From the NCBI GenBank assembly GCA_008933995.1, contig WARS01000030.1:5099804-5163803 (forward strand): DNA of 64,000 bases. Reading direction: 5' to 3'. Below, piece after piece: positions 11,793 through 24,734 of the stretch. This DNA comes from Datnioides undecimradiatus (taxonomy: Eukaryota > Chordata > Actinopteri > Lobotiformes > Datnioididae). The first letter of the stretch is position 1. Each line of letters begins with the position of its first letter. Below the pieces are notes generated by a model. It saw only the letters and a program-made list of their open reading frames with translations. It made no database searches and had not been told where the DNA came from. Both the position numbers and the translations under genes were made by a program.

Positions 11793-14700
11793 GTGTGGGC
11801 TGTTCGCAGCATCGTACCGGTGCTCTGCCTCTAGGGAGCTGGACAGGTGTTCGGTGTCTGAGTCACTGAGGGAGTAGGACAGACCATTCTCGTGGCAGAC
11901 TTCCTCGCTGTAGGCTTTGGGCTCTGGGGTGCTGCTTTCACCCTGAGAAAAGTCACACAGAAAACACAGTCAAACTGATTTTCTTCGCCAATTACAAAAA
12001 GTCTGACACAAAAGTGGAAGAATTTGAGACAACGAAGCCAAAGTGTCATACATTTTTGTGGGACACTCTTTTTTTTCCCTAGCTTTACAATTTGGCATTT
12101 CATTTAATGTCCTTCACCGACAGACATCAGGGCTCTTGTCTGAGACGTAAGGGAATTTTAATTTTTAAAAAATAGAGAAGATTGTTAACAACGTGACAGT
12201 CACCAGTGGGACCAGAGTTACAGACCGGTGTATAACCACGTTTCTATGATTCTGCTTGTGTGCATCGTCACCATGGACCTCCAATTTCAGGGAACATCTC
12301 TGACTATGACCCAGAGGCCAAACAGCAGCGTTAGCGGTGGAAAAGGGGGAAACTTGTACCGATCAGGAGGGTGTGCTGCTTGTTTTCTCCGTGCATTTGG
12401 AGGATTGTGCACCATGAATTCATCCCTCAGGGTGAAACTGTTAGCACGGAGCTCTGCTGCACTGCTCTGAGGCGTGTGAGGGAGGAAATTCAGCACAGAT
12501 GACCTGACCTGTGAGCAATGGTGCTTTCGTTGCACTGGCGGTGACGTATCCCTGCACAAGGGGCCTACTTTTGAAGGTGATGATGGCTTTTTGAATTTAT
12601 ACTCGCACAACATTTTGACTGCATGTCCTAAATGGAGCTTCTTCTTCTCCTCTTCCACTGCACAGTCCCCTTAATGAAATCGAACTGCTGCTCACCTCTC
12701 CAGACGTTCCCGGGCTGCTGCTTGTCGTCAGCTCACCGGTGCCCTCGTCCTTCAGAGCTCGCAGGAACTCGCTCTTACGGTCTGGACCGCGGCGCATCAG
12801 CTTCAGCCTCGATGGGGCAATGTCTATTGGAGGAGTCGTGCTGGAAGGGTGCTGGAAGTGTGACGGTACCACAGGGAGGAGAGAGAGGGGCAGGGACGGG
12901 CCAGGAAAAGAAGAAGAGCAAGTTAACATGATTTCATTTTTCCAACTGAGACGTCCATCAATCAGCTATAGAACCTACTTGGCTGGTTTGCAGTGAGTTG
13001 TTCAGAAACTGAACAACTCACTGCAAACTTGCCATTCAGTCACTGTCTGATGTGCACATATGAGTAAGCATCTCAGCCACTGACCACAAGTAACACATAA
13101 TTACTATGTTTGGATAAAACCTGTGATTTACTTGCACAGGGGAAGGCCAGCTACATGTGTCACGCATTCAGCCGTAAGAGCTACGAGTTCAACACACAGA
13201 CTGTCGCACTGGAACCCAGGCGGTCTGCTTGCTGTGCAGTTTTACTTTTAACCACGAAGTCTGGGGAAACTCAACTTAAATTCAAAATTTAAAACATTGT
13301 TTTTGTTGGTATCAGAGAATCCATGTTATGTAGTTGTTTGTATGTAGTTTTCTCCTACTGTCCTCACCTCTTTTGGGGTGTTGTGCTGTGGTGCACTGAC
13401 TGGGGTGCTGGGTTTGGCTGCAGAGACGGGGCTGGTGAAGACTGAATCTCGGCCTGGCATGTGAAGGCCAGACTTAGTGATCTCTCTACCACCGGATTTC
13501 CACTGGGTGCTCTGGAAGAGAAGACATGTAATGAGTCTCTGGCACAAGCAGATAGGCTGTTTTCATCGCAGCACAGCGAAGCTGGTCATCTCTTACTGTC
13601 TGCTGAGCGGAATCAAGCGCGTTGTTGAGACAATCTGACACATTAGAGGAAGTCTTACTTTGGTGGGGGCCACAGCAGGCTTTGGGACCAGGTTCTTGTA
13701 GACGCTGGAGCCTGCAATGGGAGCTTTACTGCCGTTGGTGGGCAAGGCGCCAGCAGTGGCAAACCCCGCAGAGAAGGCTGTGCTGGGGTCCTCCTTGGAA
13801 ACCTTCTTGATAACCAGCATTTTGGACACCATCTGTTTGCCGCTAGGGGGGTTTTCTGCAAGTATAATCAGTTAAAGATAAAATGGCAGAAAAGCGAGGG
13901 GGGAAACTGTATTTAAGAATTTAAACCCAATCGAGACTGGGAGCTCTTACCCCACACTCCGGCATGGGGAGCCACTGCTCGCATCTGAGTCCCAGGCTTT
14001 CCAGTTGTTTCAGGGTTGAGGGAAGGCTAAACAACAAACAGTAAGCACCTGCATTTAATATCTCAGCATTTTCAGGTTATGTCAACATTCAAGAACATGA
14101 GCGCGATGTTTCAGCCTTATCACAGAGTAAACATGGGGACAAATGTAAAGTAAAAATGCTCCTGACAATAGTTTTGTTTACCTAAGATCGGGTGCAGTGT
14201 AAACAATATTCACTGACTCATATTTCAACAGAGCTTTGTTATGTCGAGGTCGGTGCCATGCGTAGGAAAAAAAAACAGTGAAGGTCATAGACTCACAAAG
14301 TCCTCTTCCACAAACTTGAGCTTGTCGTCCTTGCCGTCCTTGCGTTCCTCGTTGGGGAACTTGTCCTGGTACGAGGTGCCCTTGCGGGGATGAAAGTTGC
14401 CATTGCGCTGCCGGTGCCCCACCTGCCTGTCCCTGTCGCCTCCTACTCGCTTGGGGTGGCGTCCCTGGTGGTGGTGGCCATCCTGGGCACCCCGCGGAGC
14501 TCCATGCCAGCTGGGTGTTTCCTTCCAACATGAGCCTCCCGCCAGCCCACCATGCCCTCCTTTGGCCACCCCTGAGTCCACCGAGTCATGCCTCAGAAGC
14601 AGAGATGGCTGCTGCCATCCATCACCTGAAGAGGGAACAGACATAAAGCAAATGAACGATGAATGAACGATGAGGGGCGTTTCCTCAACACCTGCCTGGA

Positions 14701-17700
14701 TTAACATCTGAACACCTTTGTCAGTGCTGAGCAACATTCCCCATCTTAGTCTGTGAGCTAATGAAATCCAAGAAAATCGGTCACTCTATAAGCAGACAGT
14801 TTACTGAGTGTCTCTTTTTGTTCTGCTGGCCCCTGCAGAAAGCAGCAGCATCTGAACATCTGCTTCCCTGCTGGCTGGTTGGACAACTGGCAGAATGTTA
14901 GCTGAGGCTCAGTGTTATTTCCAATGTGGAAAATACAAAGCAGGTGTCAGAGCAAATCAACAGAGTACAATATGATGAGTTTCATTTAAACTTATCAAAT
15001 GTATCAAGATCTGTTCCTGTCTTAGGTTGACCTGTAGCAAAACAGCTCTTTTTGAATTTGAAGATTTGTATTGTTGCTTTTAAAAGTTTAGGGGCTTCAG
15101 CTTATTTAAATTGTTTTACTCTGACATTATACGGACAGAAGCACTGCTGCACATTTGGAAAGACAAATGTTAAGTTACTGAAGAAATACAGAAGACTGAT
15201 TTAGCTTTCAGACGACAGGATCATAACCAGGTTTACTCTGCAGCCACATATCTAACAGACTGCTCCTACGCTACAGTAGGTTCCTCTGTATTATAATTGA
15301 ATTTAATCTTTCACAAAATCTTTAACACCGACGTCCAGTGAAGGCAAAGAGCAACAATAAAATGGCATTTTGAACGTGGCACCACTCTAGGACTCTAGGA
15401 CCAGTCACTCCTTTATCCATCAGCAGAGCAACACTGCCTAAATGCAGTGTACAAACCCTGGTCTGTCCACCCGTAATGTACATGTTCAAGGAGAGACAAC
15501 AGGGGGTTCGAATGTACAAGTCATGTACACCTGTCTGCTGTTTAAAATGCTGCTACTACACCACTGCCTCCTCTGTCCTCTGGGCAGGTGGCCCCAATTA
15601 TGTCGTTATTCGCTTCAGGGACTTGAATTATGTCTCTTAGCAGAGGCTTCCCATCATCTTCAGCTTAACACAATGAAAACCAAGCACAACTGTTTTTACT
15701 TCAACGTGGCATAACAGGTGTCTGAACACTGAGTGCTATTCCCAGTATGAAAGCTTAGTAAAACTATTACTTTGGCAAACAAATGCAGAGACATTGAATT
15801 AATCTGTTTATTCCTCACACAACTACTTCAACGTGTCACTAGCCAAGAGCTGCTTTCACAAAAACAACTGACCACTTCTGGTTTGTTGCCAGATGGCGAA
15901 AAGGTTTAAAAGTGTTTGTCAAGACACAAGTGTAGCCTTTACACTTCCTCCACCAAGCCAGCAAACAGTCTCTGAACATATCCGCTGTACGATTTTCATA
16001 ATACATCCATGGTCGGTCTCCACTGTTGTTATGACAACCGCAACTTAAGTTACAGCAAAATTACACTGAAATTAGCTGCTGTTCTCTGTCTCAGTGCAGT
16101 AAGTCGGGACAAAAAGCCCCGGCGTGCTCTACACATACAATGAAATACAATGAGCCCCGAGCTGCTGCAGTGTTTAATGATCTGTGTGGGTGAGAGAGCG
16201 GTGTGAAGCCCAGGAAATTTTGTTTCACTCACAGTTCACGAACACGATTCATTCACGTGTTTGTGTCGGATAACGAATAGTCGTTAGCCTAGCTAAAGCG
16301 CTAGCTAAACTGTTAATGTTGTTAATAAACTGCTGAAGTGCAGGAGTTAATCCTCGCCAGGCAGTCACAAAACAGCTTCAATACCACCGTCCTCTGGAGA
16401 GGAGGGCCGACCATGATCTGCATGAAGCCGGAAAACAGAGCAGACTGCAAACAGTGTGATGTGGCCAGCAGAGACACATAATGCACATGTGACAGAGAGG
16501 AAAGTATCTTGGATCTTGGAACTGGATCTAACCCGGGCATGACGCTGAGTGAAAAGTGTGAATAGAGCTTTTGACAGACGACACCCCACCAACAATTTTA
16601 GCATTATTAGATCATTTTGTTAAACTACATTTGGCTTACAAGCATTATAGTGTTAGAATTCATCATGAAGCCAGGTTATAACAATGAGATGGTAAATGTG
16701 CTGAACTGGCACCTGCTGGAGCGCGCAGGGAGCCGTTGTTGAAGAAGCCATCAGAGGAGTTGTGGCGGCGTCGGCTCACAGCGGTTCTGCCGTCTCTGTG
16801 GAGGTGGGGCTCACCTTGTTTCTCAAGGTTGGCAGCAGGGGACTGGAGGAGGACAGAGAGGGGACGAGGTTGGTCAAACTGTGACGCTACACTCAAACAA
16901 TGGACAATAAATCACATGCGTGTCTTCCAGGGTGAACTGATGACACAAGGAACAGAAACAAAACAAAACAGAAACAGAAATTACCCTTTGACCATTTTTC
17001 AGTACATTCTCTTTCTCTACTTCTCTACTCTCTGCCCTTGTCCTTCTGAAGAAACTTCCATGCTGAGTTTCTGTCTTACTCTCTCAGAGAACTAAAATAA
17101 CTCAAAGTAAAACTGTCGATGTAGGGAGCTATTCTTAGAGGGAGAACGCGAACAAAAACAGACTTTGTAGCAACTAAAAACAATCTCAGAATACTTTAGC
17201 ATAAAATTGTGTTGCTATAGCGCCAGTAAGGTCAGAAAAAACACCGTTTACAAGATTCTTAGTAGTAAATCCTGAAGTCACAGCATTGGCACAGAAGCGT
17301 GCTTGATAATGTTGCTTGGGAGTGCTTGATCCCGCCTGAATCACATCCTTATCAGCAGAGGTTCAAAGATCAAATTAGACTGTGTTCCTCAGCCTCTTCC
17401 TGCAAGCGTCAATTCAACAAATTTTTATAACTTCAACTGACAATACACAAAAACATAATGTAGAGAAAACCTGGGAGAACTAACTGCAGCTCCTGCCCTG
17501 CAGGACAGATGCAGACCATTTCCAGAGGACAAATGACACTGAGGTGAAGTCATGTGTCAACAGGACAGTGACTGTGCACTTATTTCTCTGTCTTGACTCT
17601 TGATTTCACAGGCGGGCCTCTTGGCTGGACAACTTCCTGACTCACAGATTACACTGAGCACTGGGCTGGAGAATCACATTCACGCTCTCAGATGAGCAGA

Positions 17701-19471
17701 CAGGCGTTGAGTCAACGCTTAAAGATAAATCAATAAATCCGTCAGTCCAACCATGCACACCCCTCCTTCACGAGACAATATTTTGATTTACTATTTGCAT
17801 TATTACATATCATTATATTATTATATTAAAATATTTCAACTAGCTGTGGCAGAAAGCGATCTGTTACCAAAACCCTATTCAGCAATTAAAATCATGTTGG
17901 CCCTATCAATTTCTGTTTCTCCTGTCGGAGTCAATCCAAGGTTTTTGTGGGTGAGAATAAAATTGGTGACGATACCGAGCCGTGTGTCAGACCGTCTGGG
18001 GCGACTTCAACACAGGTCAGGACAGGCAAGTTTAATCAGTGCTCACACTAGTTAAAATCTTATAATATTTCCAATGAAACTACAGATTAACAACAAATTA
18101 GATGCGTTCATGATCACTTCAAAGTTTCTTTTCTAAGAGATGTGTGTTTATGTATGTTCTGGGTTAGCTACGTTGGTTAGCATATCAATCACTATTAACA
18201 TCCCGCTCCTGTTCATAAAAAGATCAATTTAACCTTATATCATCATCATCATCATCGTCGTCTTTGGTCAATTTTCCATTTGAGAAAACATTTAAAAAGC
18301 CAGCATGGCTGACGAGCGACTGTTATCTTGGAGGCCTTGATTGCCTGTTACTCAACATCTGCTGAATGGAGAGCACAATAGCTTGTCTGAGCAGTCACTA
18401 TCTTCCATACATCTTCTTAACTGACTGAGATGTTTGTTTAGTGTTAATCAACCACAGCCTCATTGTTGCATTGGTACGTGTCTGTGTTAGAGGTGATGGT
18501 GATAATGCTTGCTGATACAGGAAAACAATAGAGTCAGAGGGGGAAGCTGCCTGTTACTTTGCTACACCGGGAGACCTCACCACACATAACTTAAAAGGAG
18601 ATGTAGTCTGAACTGTCAGTTTCAGAAAACTTACCTATTGTAACTGTTAGACAGCTAACTCTGTTTCTGTGTTGACTGGAAAAAAACGTGATGTCACTAA
18701 TTATGAGGTTGAAAATCAAATCCAGCTGCCCTGCAGAAATGGTCAGACTGACTGAAAAGTGGAATGCTAAAGAAAAACTATGGAAGATAAACAAATGATA
18801 ATATGGATCTGACGACAGAGCGGGCTGAGGATCTGTTGGCCATTCCACTCAGCTACAGCAGTAACTACAGTAACGCAGCTTTTGGTGAGGGAGCATTTAT
18901 ACGGAATCACTCTGTCACACATCATGAGCATTTAGAGTTCTCTCTGCCATGTCTCTCTCCAATATCCAACCAACTAAAAGTATCTTTTTCACTTTAGAGT
19001 CGGATGCTGCAGATTTACTCATGCTTGGATGCAAAAATCACCCAAACCCTCCCAAACCCCTTCTCTGATGTTGTCAGTCTTTTTCATGAAGACACAGAAT
19101 GTTTAGGTGAGCCTCTGCTGAGCCGTGGTCTGACTACACTGTTAGTCCCCGAGGGCGAATCGCAGATGACTTCACACACAAACAGACACGTGCACACAGA
19201 GGTACACGCACGTTCCCTTAAAGGTGTTAGGGCAGTGACTGTACAAATTCATAAAATTCAAATTATAACTTCTAGTTTTGGCCATCTTAATCGTCTGCAA
19301 TCATACGGCACACACACAGATACGTGCAGTGTAAAAACACACACAGACGCACACACCTTGGCAGGCTGGGGCGTGGAGAAGTTAAGCCAGGCAGGGACAA
19401 AGTCATGCTGCGCCATTTAGGTCCAGTGTTTCCGGTCAGTGGATCGAGGCATCAAACCTCATGGCCAGGAT
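11307..19471 (-). CDS. gpbp1l1: GC-rich promoter-binding protein 1-like 1 (vasculin-like)
   Basis: Vasculin-family nuclear protein, presumed transcriptional regulator of GC-rich promoters. Coding exons on the minus strand: 19416-19357 (ATG 19416-19414; exon opens at about 19471), 16842-16713, 14625-14297, 14026-13951, 13855-13659, 13511-13368, 12851-12696, 11942-11818, 11712-11610, 11477-11307 (stop 11309-11307). They total 1491 nt, 496 residues, all phases joining; human GPBP1L1 is about 474. Landmarks in order: start MAQHDFVPAWLNFSTPQ; SRRRHNSSDGFFNNG; RHDSVDSGV; EEDFPSLNPE; GVWENPPSGKQ; KMLVIKKVSKEDP; SVYKNLVPKP; SSTTPPIDI; RKSEFLRALKD; SLEAEHRLLKAMGWQEYPEND; C-terminal SSSSQTSDDDD. SSTTPPI and the synteny favour GPBP1L1 over GPBP1. 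The protein is mostly low-complexity, with the conserved vasculin domain at the C-terminus. Non-coding first exons further upstream were not fixed. Confidence 0.96.
11760..11799 (+). repeat. (GT)n microsatellite, (CA)n on the gpbp1l1 sense strand
   Basis: About 35-40 bases of nearly pure GT with one GC interruption. It lies 18 to 58 bases inside a gpbp1l1 intron, just downstream of the 5' splice site at 11817-11816. Confidence 0.9.
12986..13028. repeat. Perfect 20-bp inverted repeat with 3-base loop
   Basis: The left arm 12986-13005 begins GTTTGCAGTGAG. The right arm 13009-13028 is its exact reverse complement, and the spacer is AAA. It lies in a gpbp1l1 intron between the coding exons at 13368 and 12851. 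Confidence 0.95.
16860..19350 (-). other. gpbp1l1: gpbp1l1 intron 2 (about 2.5 kb)
   Basis: Intronic sequence with no supported coding content. It includes a short (CAT)n-type tract near 18240-18260. Nothing else was recognised. Confidence 0.6.
19436..19462 (-). other. gpbp1l1: Upstream ORF in gpbp1l1 leader
   Basis: If the acceptor TTTTCTTAG just before 19471 is used, the leader contains a short upstream ORF of eight codons (MRFDASIH, stop). It ends 20 bases before the main ATG at 19416. The ORF is seen; its effect is inferred. Confidence 0.4.
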
Positions 19472-19479
19472 CTAAGAAA

Positions 19480-22400
19480 AGAAACAGACAATTGGAAAGA
19501 CTTTTTTTTTTTTCTCTAAGTCTGAGACTTTCAAGTGCTACGACATGAATCTCTGACACTGAATCACACTCCCTTTCATGGCCGTCTACCTTTGATTTCA
19601 TGTCAGCGTTTCTGTCTATCATCAGTTATTTCGAAATTCACTGCATAAAGGTCTCCCTCAAGAAAAGCCAAAAAGAGTCCTATTCTTAGCAGAACACAAA
19701 GCAAAGCCCGACTTGCTGCAGCTGTGCCTGTGAAGCCGATAACTGGTTGACAGCCTGGATGGAAAATATCTTGTGCAGCATGGTAACAGTATTACTTTGC
19801 AATGTGTGTATGTGATACATTTATACAGCCCATCGTGCCGGATTTTGCTCAACTTTTTAATCAGACTTTTCAACTATTATGTGTACAACGTGGGAAATGA
19901 ACACCTGCTCCCCACAAAATGTTGACAAATGACTTGTAAAGAGCCACTCTATGGCAATTAATTTAATGGTTATTGAGTACAATCATCCATGTTTGCCTTA
20001 GCCAAGTCAGTCAGGTGTAACTTTGTCATTACCCCAGAGTCTGTGGCTCTGAAGTCCTCTGCCTCCTCTCTCGCTCCGGCTGGGCTTGGTTCCTCAGGCC
20101 TGTTGGCACTGATCACAGAGTGTGTGCACCTACAGACGGGGAGCAGCAGCGCACGGACAACCCCCTCTCCACCTCCGCCAGGACAACACAGCCCCTTTCC
20201 CCAGAGGCAGATCCCTTCGTCCAGGGTGAAACACTGGTAGATGGGTCAAAGGGTCGCAGGAATGATCTGGAATGGCGATCCAGAGAACTGGCCAAGCAGG
20301 AAGTGAATTTCAAAGCAGAAGCACAGAGGTCTATCAGGGACTGATTATCCTTCTTGAACCAGATTCCCCAAGCAGGTCCTGTGCCGGTCACGTCTCTGAT
20401 GAATTCTGAGTGCTACTGTTTCCAGTCCAGGTGGTTTTTATTTTTCCAGAAAGATTGAATCCTTCACCAATTTATTTGAATCATTTGCTCTTATTGTCAG
20501 GAATACGACTTGAGACCTGATTGGACTTTATGCTGATTGGCAAAATGAATTGATTTGTCAGGTGATTTGTCCCAACGGCGAGGAAGAGCCAGGTTGTATT
20601 ATTGTTAATACAAGGAAGCAGTCTGTGAAAGTCTTCTGCCCTGGAAGATGGACAGTAGTTTGTGTAGCAGTTCCACTTTGACACCAGACGGAGGGAGAGA
20701 GACAGGTGCTGTCCTGCCACACTGCGTGCCAGTATGTTTTTATGTCGACTCACTTTTTACCGAATCATTTTAAGATCCACTAGAAACGCGTGCAGAAAAA
20801 AGAAAAATGAGTTCAGAGACAGTCTTCCACTGGCAATGGAGGTGTCTGACAACCACTGCTCACCTCATTAAACTGATGAAAAAGACTGTCTGATTTTGAA
20901 GAAAACAATGCTTAATGGTTCAAAGTCACATGACAATGAAGGAAGTAAAACCCTATGTTACATTGCCGTCATTTTCAGTTTTGGTTAGTGAATTAGAGAT
21001 GCCACTGGATGATGCATTATAATGCCTTTTTTATCTTTATATGTTTTAAGATCACATTTGTAAGATGCCCATTGACTAATCTTGGGTTTTCTGATTGAAG
21101 CAGATATAGGGTATAGCTCTGATTTCATAGATATGCAAGCAAGAAAGCTAAACAAAAATCTTCCACAAGTCAAAATGTTCTCGTGTCATATTATGCACAA
21201 GAGTCCTTTAACAAATAAACTTGTCCGATAAAGAAATCCTCAGGACAGCTCCGTCAACTTATTGTTTGAAATGAAGTTTGAAAGACAGCATGCGTCCAGA
21301 ATTAGTTGAGTGGCTCCTTCCTTTTCTTCTTGAATGATCTTTTTTCTCTGACAAGGTTTCAGTGCAGTTTGCTCTCGATGAGGCTTCACTGGTATCTGCA
21401 CAGGAACAGACTGGACCTGGAGTAGAAATAAATAGTGTTCAGGAAAAAAAAGCATCTAACATCTCCAGACTCTAAAATGTATTTGTTAAGGCTAGCATAA
21501 CTAGTATAATTAATAGAAAAAACGCTGCACTAGATACACGATTGAACAAAATTACAATGTTCAGTTATTACTGAAAACAGTTTGAGGGAGGGCTTATTCA
21601 GCTCTATCTTTGCGGTGCAGCTAAATTTAATTGTGATGTGTTTGTAACATTAGCGATAAAGTTTGGTGAATAAACATTGCTCACAATATCTGAAAAATAC
21701 ATGTCAGCACAAAGCAATACAAAGCAACAGCTCCACAAATTTCTGCTAAAAATAATTATTAAGCTGAATCAACAACTCTCTATAAAAGGGACTAACTGAG
21801 AAACAGGGCCAATTCAGCTCAAACCAACAATTCCCTTCATATCTCTACACCTGTGTTACTGCAACCATCTAAACAGTTTGTGTCATGTAACGAGAGATGC
21901 TCCTCAACTGTTCAATACCCAATTTACTGAAAATAACTGCCTTTGACACTTCAAAAACATTTTAAGAGGAACGAGAGAAAAATCATGACTCAGAGATCTA
22001 AGAACCATTTGAGGCTTTAAGCTGACTCCTTCATAAAATTGCGTCGGCTTTGGTAAATGAAATATTTATACCGGTTTAAAAATAACTTGGACACTTTCTT
22101 CCTTGGTACTTCTCCCCAGACTGCTGCGCATCTACACAGGCCTGCCAGTGTGTGTGATGCTGCACAGAACTGAGGTTTACAATCTCAACAGATGTCCATA
22201 CACAATGTGAGCTCATGCGATATAATGCAGCTATAACATCTAAATAGCATAAACAGTGCATGCACAAACTCAGAGCCACCACGGACTCGTTAACGTATTC
22301 CCACTGAACTATTACGTAACAGCACAGCATCAATGAGTTTGCCACGGACACGGGCTACAATGTGCAGCGCGGACATTTAACTTCATTGTTAAACAATGCG

Positions 22401-22900
22401 GGGGTGAACGACGCCGAGGCAAATACTGCTGCTGTTGGAAACACCACAACTGAACACTATTATACACCGAGAGCAACTCACATGTCCATAAACACCGCGG
22501 CAGACCAATTCAACACTCAATAACGTTACATGCACGTTTCACCATGCTAACAACCTGAGTAACGTTATGGATTAAAGTGCATCGTAAAATAAAACGTCAG
22601 GCGGCCGAGTGTTACCTAACTAGTCAGGGTTAATCACTGACCATTAACGTTGTCAGATCCGCTCTAACTCTATTGCTAGCTAACTCTGTTTAGTTAACTC
22701 AGGTTAATGTTAGCGTAGCAATTGTTAGCTAATAGCTGGCGTTACACAGCCTGTTAACTAGCCCGCGAAAGCTACTATGTAGTTGAAATGAATTAGAATG
22801 GTTAAGGTGCTTAGCGAAGTAAAAACGCATTCAATATGCTTACGGTGGCTAAAACTGTCTATTTAAGCAGCTGTCACGAACATACAATAGAGGTAAACAG
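19480..22900 (-). other. gpbp1l1: gpbp1l1 5' intronic / leader region
   Basis: No coding exon was seen. A GC-richer segment at about 20040-20400 could be a non-coding leader exon, but splice sites are not convincing (a possible minus-strand donor is TAG|GTGCAC near 20131). The rest is AT-rich. Confidence 0.3.
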
Positions 22901-23250
22901 ACCTGGCTTCGTTGGAACAACACAGTTTCAAAATGGCTACCTTAGCAGCGGCAGCACACATTCATCAGCTTGCTAAGTGCTAACGAGCTAACTTGCAGTG
23001 TTTCATGACGATAGCGTGAAGCTGTTACCTTCTACTGGACAAGAGAGCCTCCGATTGAGAATTATTCAAATATATGTATAATATGCAAATATAAACGACA
23101 TAACACTTTTTCGCAATTATAAACTTCTTTCATAATGCGGCTATTGGTGTTTGTTTGGGTTTTCGGAGCGCTTACCACTGGCGCTGGCACTGAGGGATTC
23201 GAACAGCCTCAATAATGTTATGTTCAAGATCTATCGTGATTATGCACCTT
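22540..23250 (-). promoter_or_regulatory. gpbp1l1: Candidate gpbp1l1 promoter, head-to-head with tmem69
   Basis: The region is dense in GTTAGC/GCTAGC/AACGTTA-type motifs that often cluster at fish promoters. It has local CpGs and a YY1-like AAAATGGC at 22930-22937. A minus-strand donor-like GCCAG|GTCTGT lies near 22904. The placement fits the first exon of gpbp1l1 divergent from tmem69. No exon could be proven. Confidence 0.35.
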
Positions 23251-23839
23251 AACAAGGTTTCACTGCGCTTGAACTATCTCAAAACTGCCGCGTCTTTAAA
23301 TACACTTTAAGATAACAACATGTCAACACAAGAAACTGCTAAATGAAGATTATCTAAATATTCGCAGAGTACGGTCTTGGTACCATTAGCACGAATATTA
23401 AGATTTTGCTATCTTGAACATACCTTAATACTTCCCCGTCATAGACAGGCAAACCAATCGACGTCAGAACCAGTCTCACTCATTCAGCTGGGGAAGATCA
23501 GGAGACAGGCATTCAATCGAACACCGATAGAATGGCAGTCAACAAACGACCTTAAATCTTGCTAGTAAACGTTAACTTTGTGACAATTTATTACATTTTA
23601 CCGTGCCAGCGGAGGCCTTTGCAAACCGTTGAATGACAAGTAATTAAAGGGTAATGTTAATCCAATTGCAACATCTGTAGTTTAAAAGTTGTTACAATAG
23701 GATAGCGCTGTATTGCGTCAGGTTTAGCAAGTGCCTGCAAGAGATTGTATGCTAGGCGATAGCAGCACGCTAGCATGGAGTGGTTATAGATAAGAGAGTA
23801 TTTTATTACTGTTACTAATTTATGACGTGTCTTTTACAG

Positions 23840-24733
23840 ATTGAAAATGATATGGTTTGTATCTGGAAGACACATGCTTTCTGGGTTAAGGCGACAACAG
23901 GTACATTTGTTTTATAACAAATAAATATAAAGATACTGTGTGCTAGTAATACATAAAAAAAGATAACATTATGTTTATGTACTTATGTTGTTATTTTCTC
24001 AGGTTCCAGTATGGAAATGTCTTCAGCAGATCACCAGAGCACCAGACTACCCAACAAAAGCCCAACTGTTGTTTCACTCTCGAGCCTCCTCAGTGTTAAT
24101 GCCACCCAGACTGACTTCCAGGCCTCTGAGCTGGCCGGCCTCACGTTTCTGCCACGGGGATTCGCAAAGCACCTCAGAGAAGGACAACAGCAAAGATGGC
24201 TTCAGTTTGAGGGCCCTCACTAAAGCTCCCAAACCAGCTCTTTACCTCGGTTTCTCTGGGCTCATTCCTTTCCTGTCTGCCCCTCTCCTGATGGCCGCCA
24301 TGCAGTCCTTCTACCCTGAAGTAGCGTATGCTCAAGTGGTCTATGGGGCATCCATAGTCTCCTTCCTTGGAGGTGCCCGCTGGGGGTTCGCCGTCCCTGC
24401 TGGTAGTCCTGCTCAGCCTGACTGGATGAATTTGGGCAACAGTGTGGTGCCTTCACTTCTGGCCTGGCTGGCACTGCTTTGCAGGGACAATATTGCAGAG
24501 GGAGCCCTGGTAGTTATTATGGGACTGGGTCTGTCTCTGCATTATGACTTGACCCTACTGCCCGGCTACCCATCCTGGTTTAAAGCAATGAGAACTATCC
24601 TCACTCTGGTCGCCACCTTCTCACTGGTGGCTACCCTGACAATTAAACAATTCTGCCCTGATAGGAAGATCAAAGACAGTCAGAGCTGATTTAAAAGGAC
24701 GGTTCGTATTGCGAGCCACATGGACATAATAAA
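23840..24733 (+). CDS. tmem69: Transmembrane protein 69 (DUF3429 family)
   Basis: Small multi-pass membrane protein of the DUF3429 family, predicted mitochondrial; molecular function is not established. Two coding exons: 23847-23900 (ATG in GAAAATGATATGG, 18 codons, exon opening at 23840 after CTTTTACAG) and 24003-24689 (stop TGA 24687). The join is in phase 0 and gives 246 residues; human TMEM69 is 247. The N-terminus is basic and Ser/Arg-rich without acidic residues (VSGRHMLSGLRRQQ), as expected of a mitochondrial targeting peptide. Hydrophobic segments begin near residue 97 (LYLGFSGLIPFLSAPLL), followed by VVYGASIVSFLGGARWGF, SLLAWLALL, VVIMGLGLSLHYDL and TLVATFSLVATL. A non-coding first exon lies upstream but was not fixed. 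AATAAA occurs at 24728-24733, about 40 bases past the stop. It is tail-to-tail with ipp. Confidence 0.95.
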
Positions 24734-24734
24734 A

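Noticed and set aside
14397..14666. Plus-strand 89-codon frame inside gpbp1l1
   Set aside because: Antisense shadow of the large gpbp1l1 coding exon 14625-14297.
23190..23205. GGGATTCGAAC, resembling a tRNA B box
   Set aside because: No matching A box or cloverleaf pairing around it.
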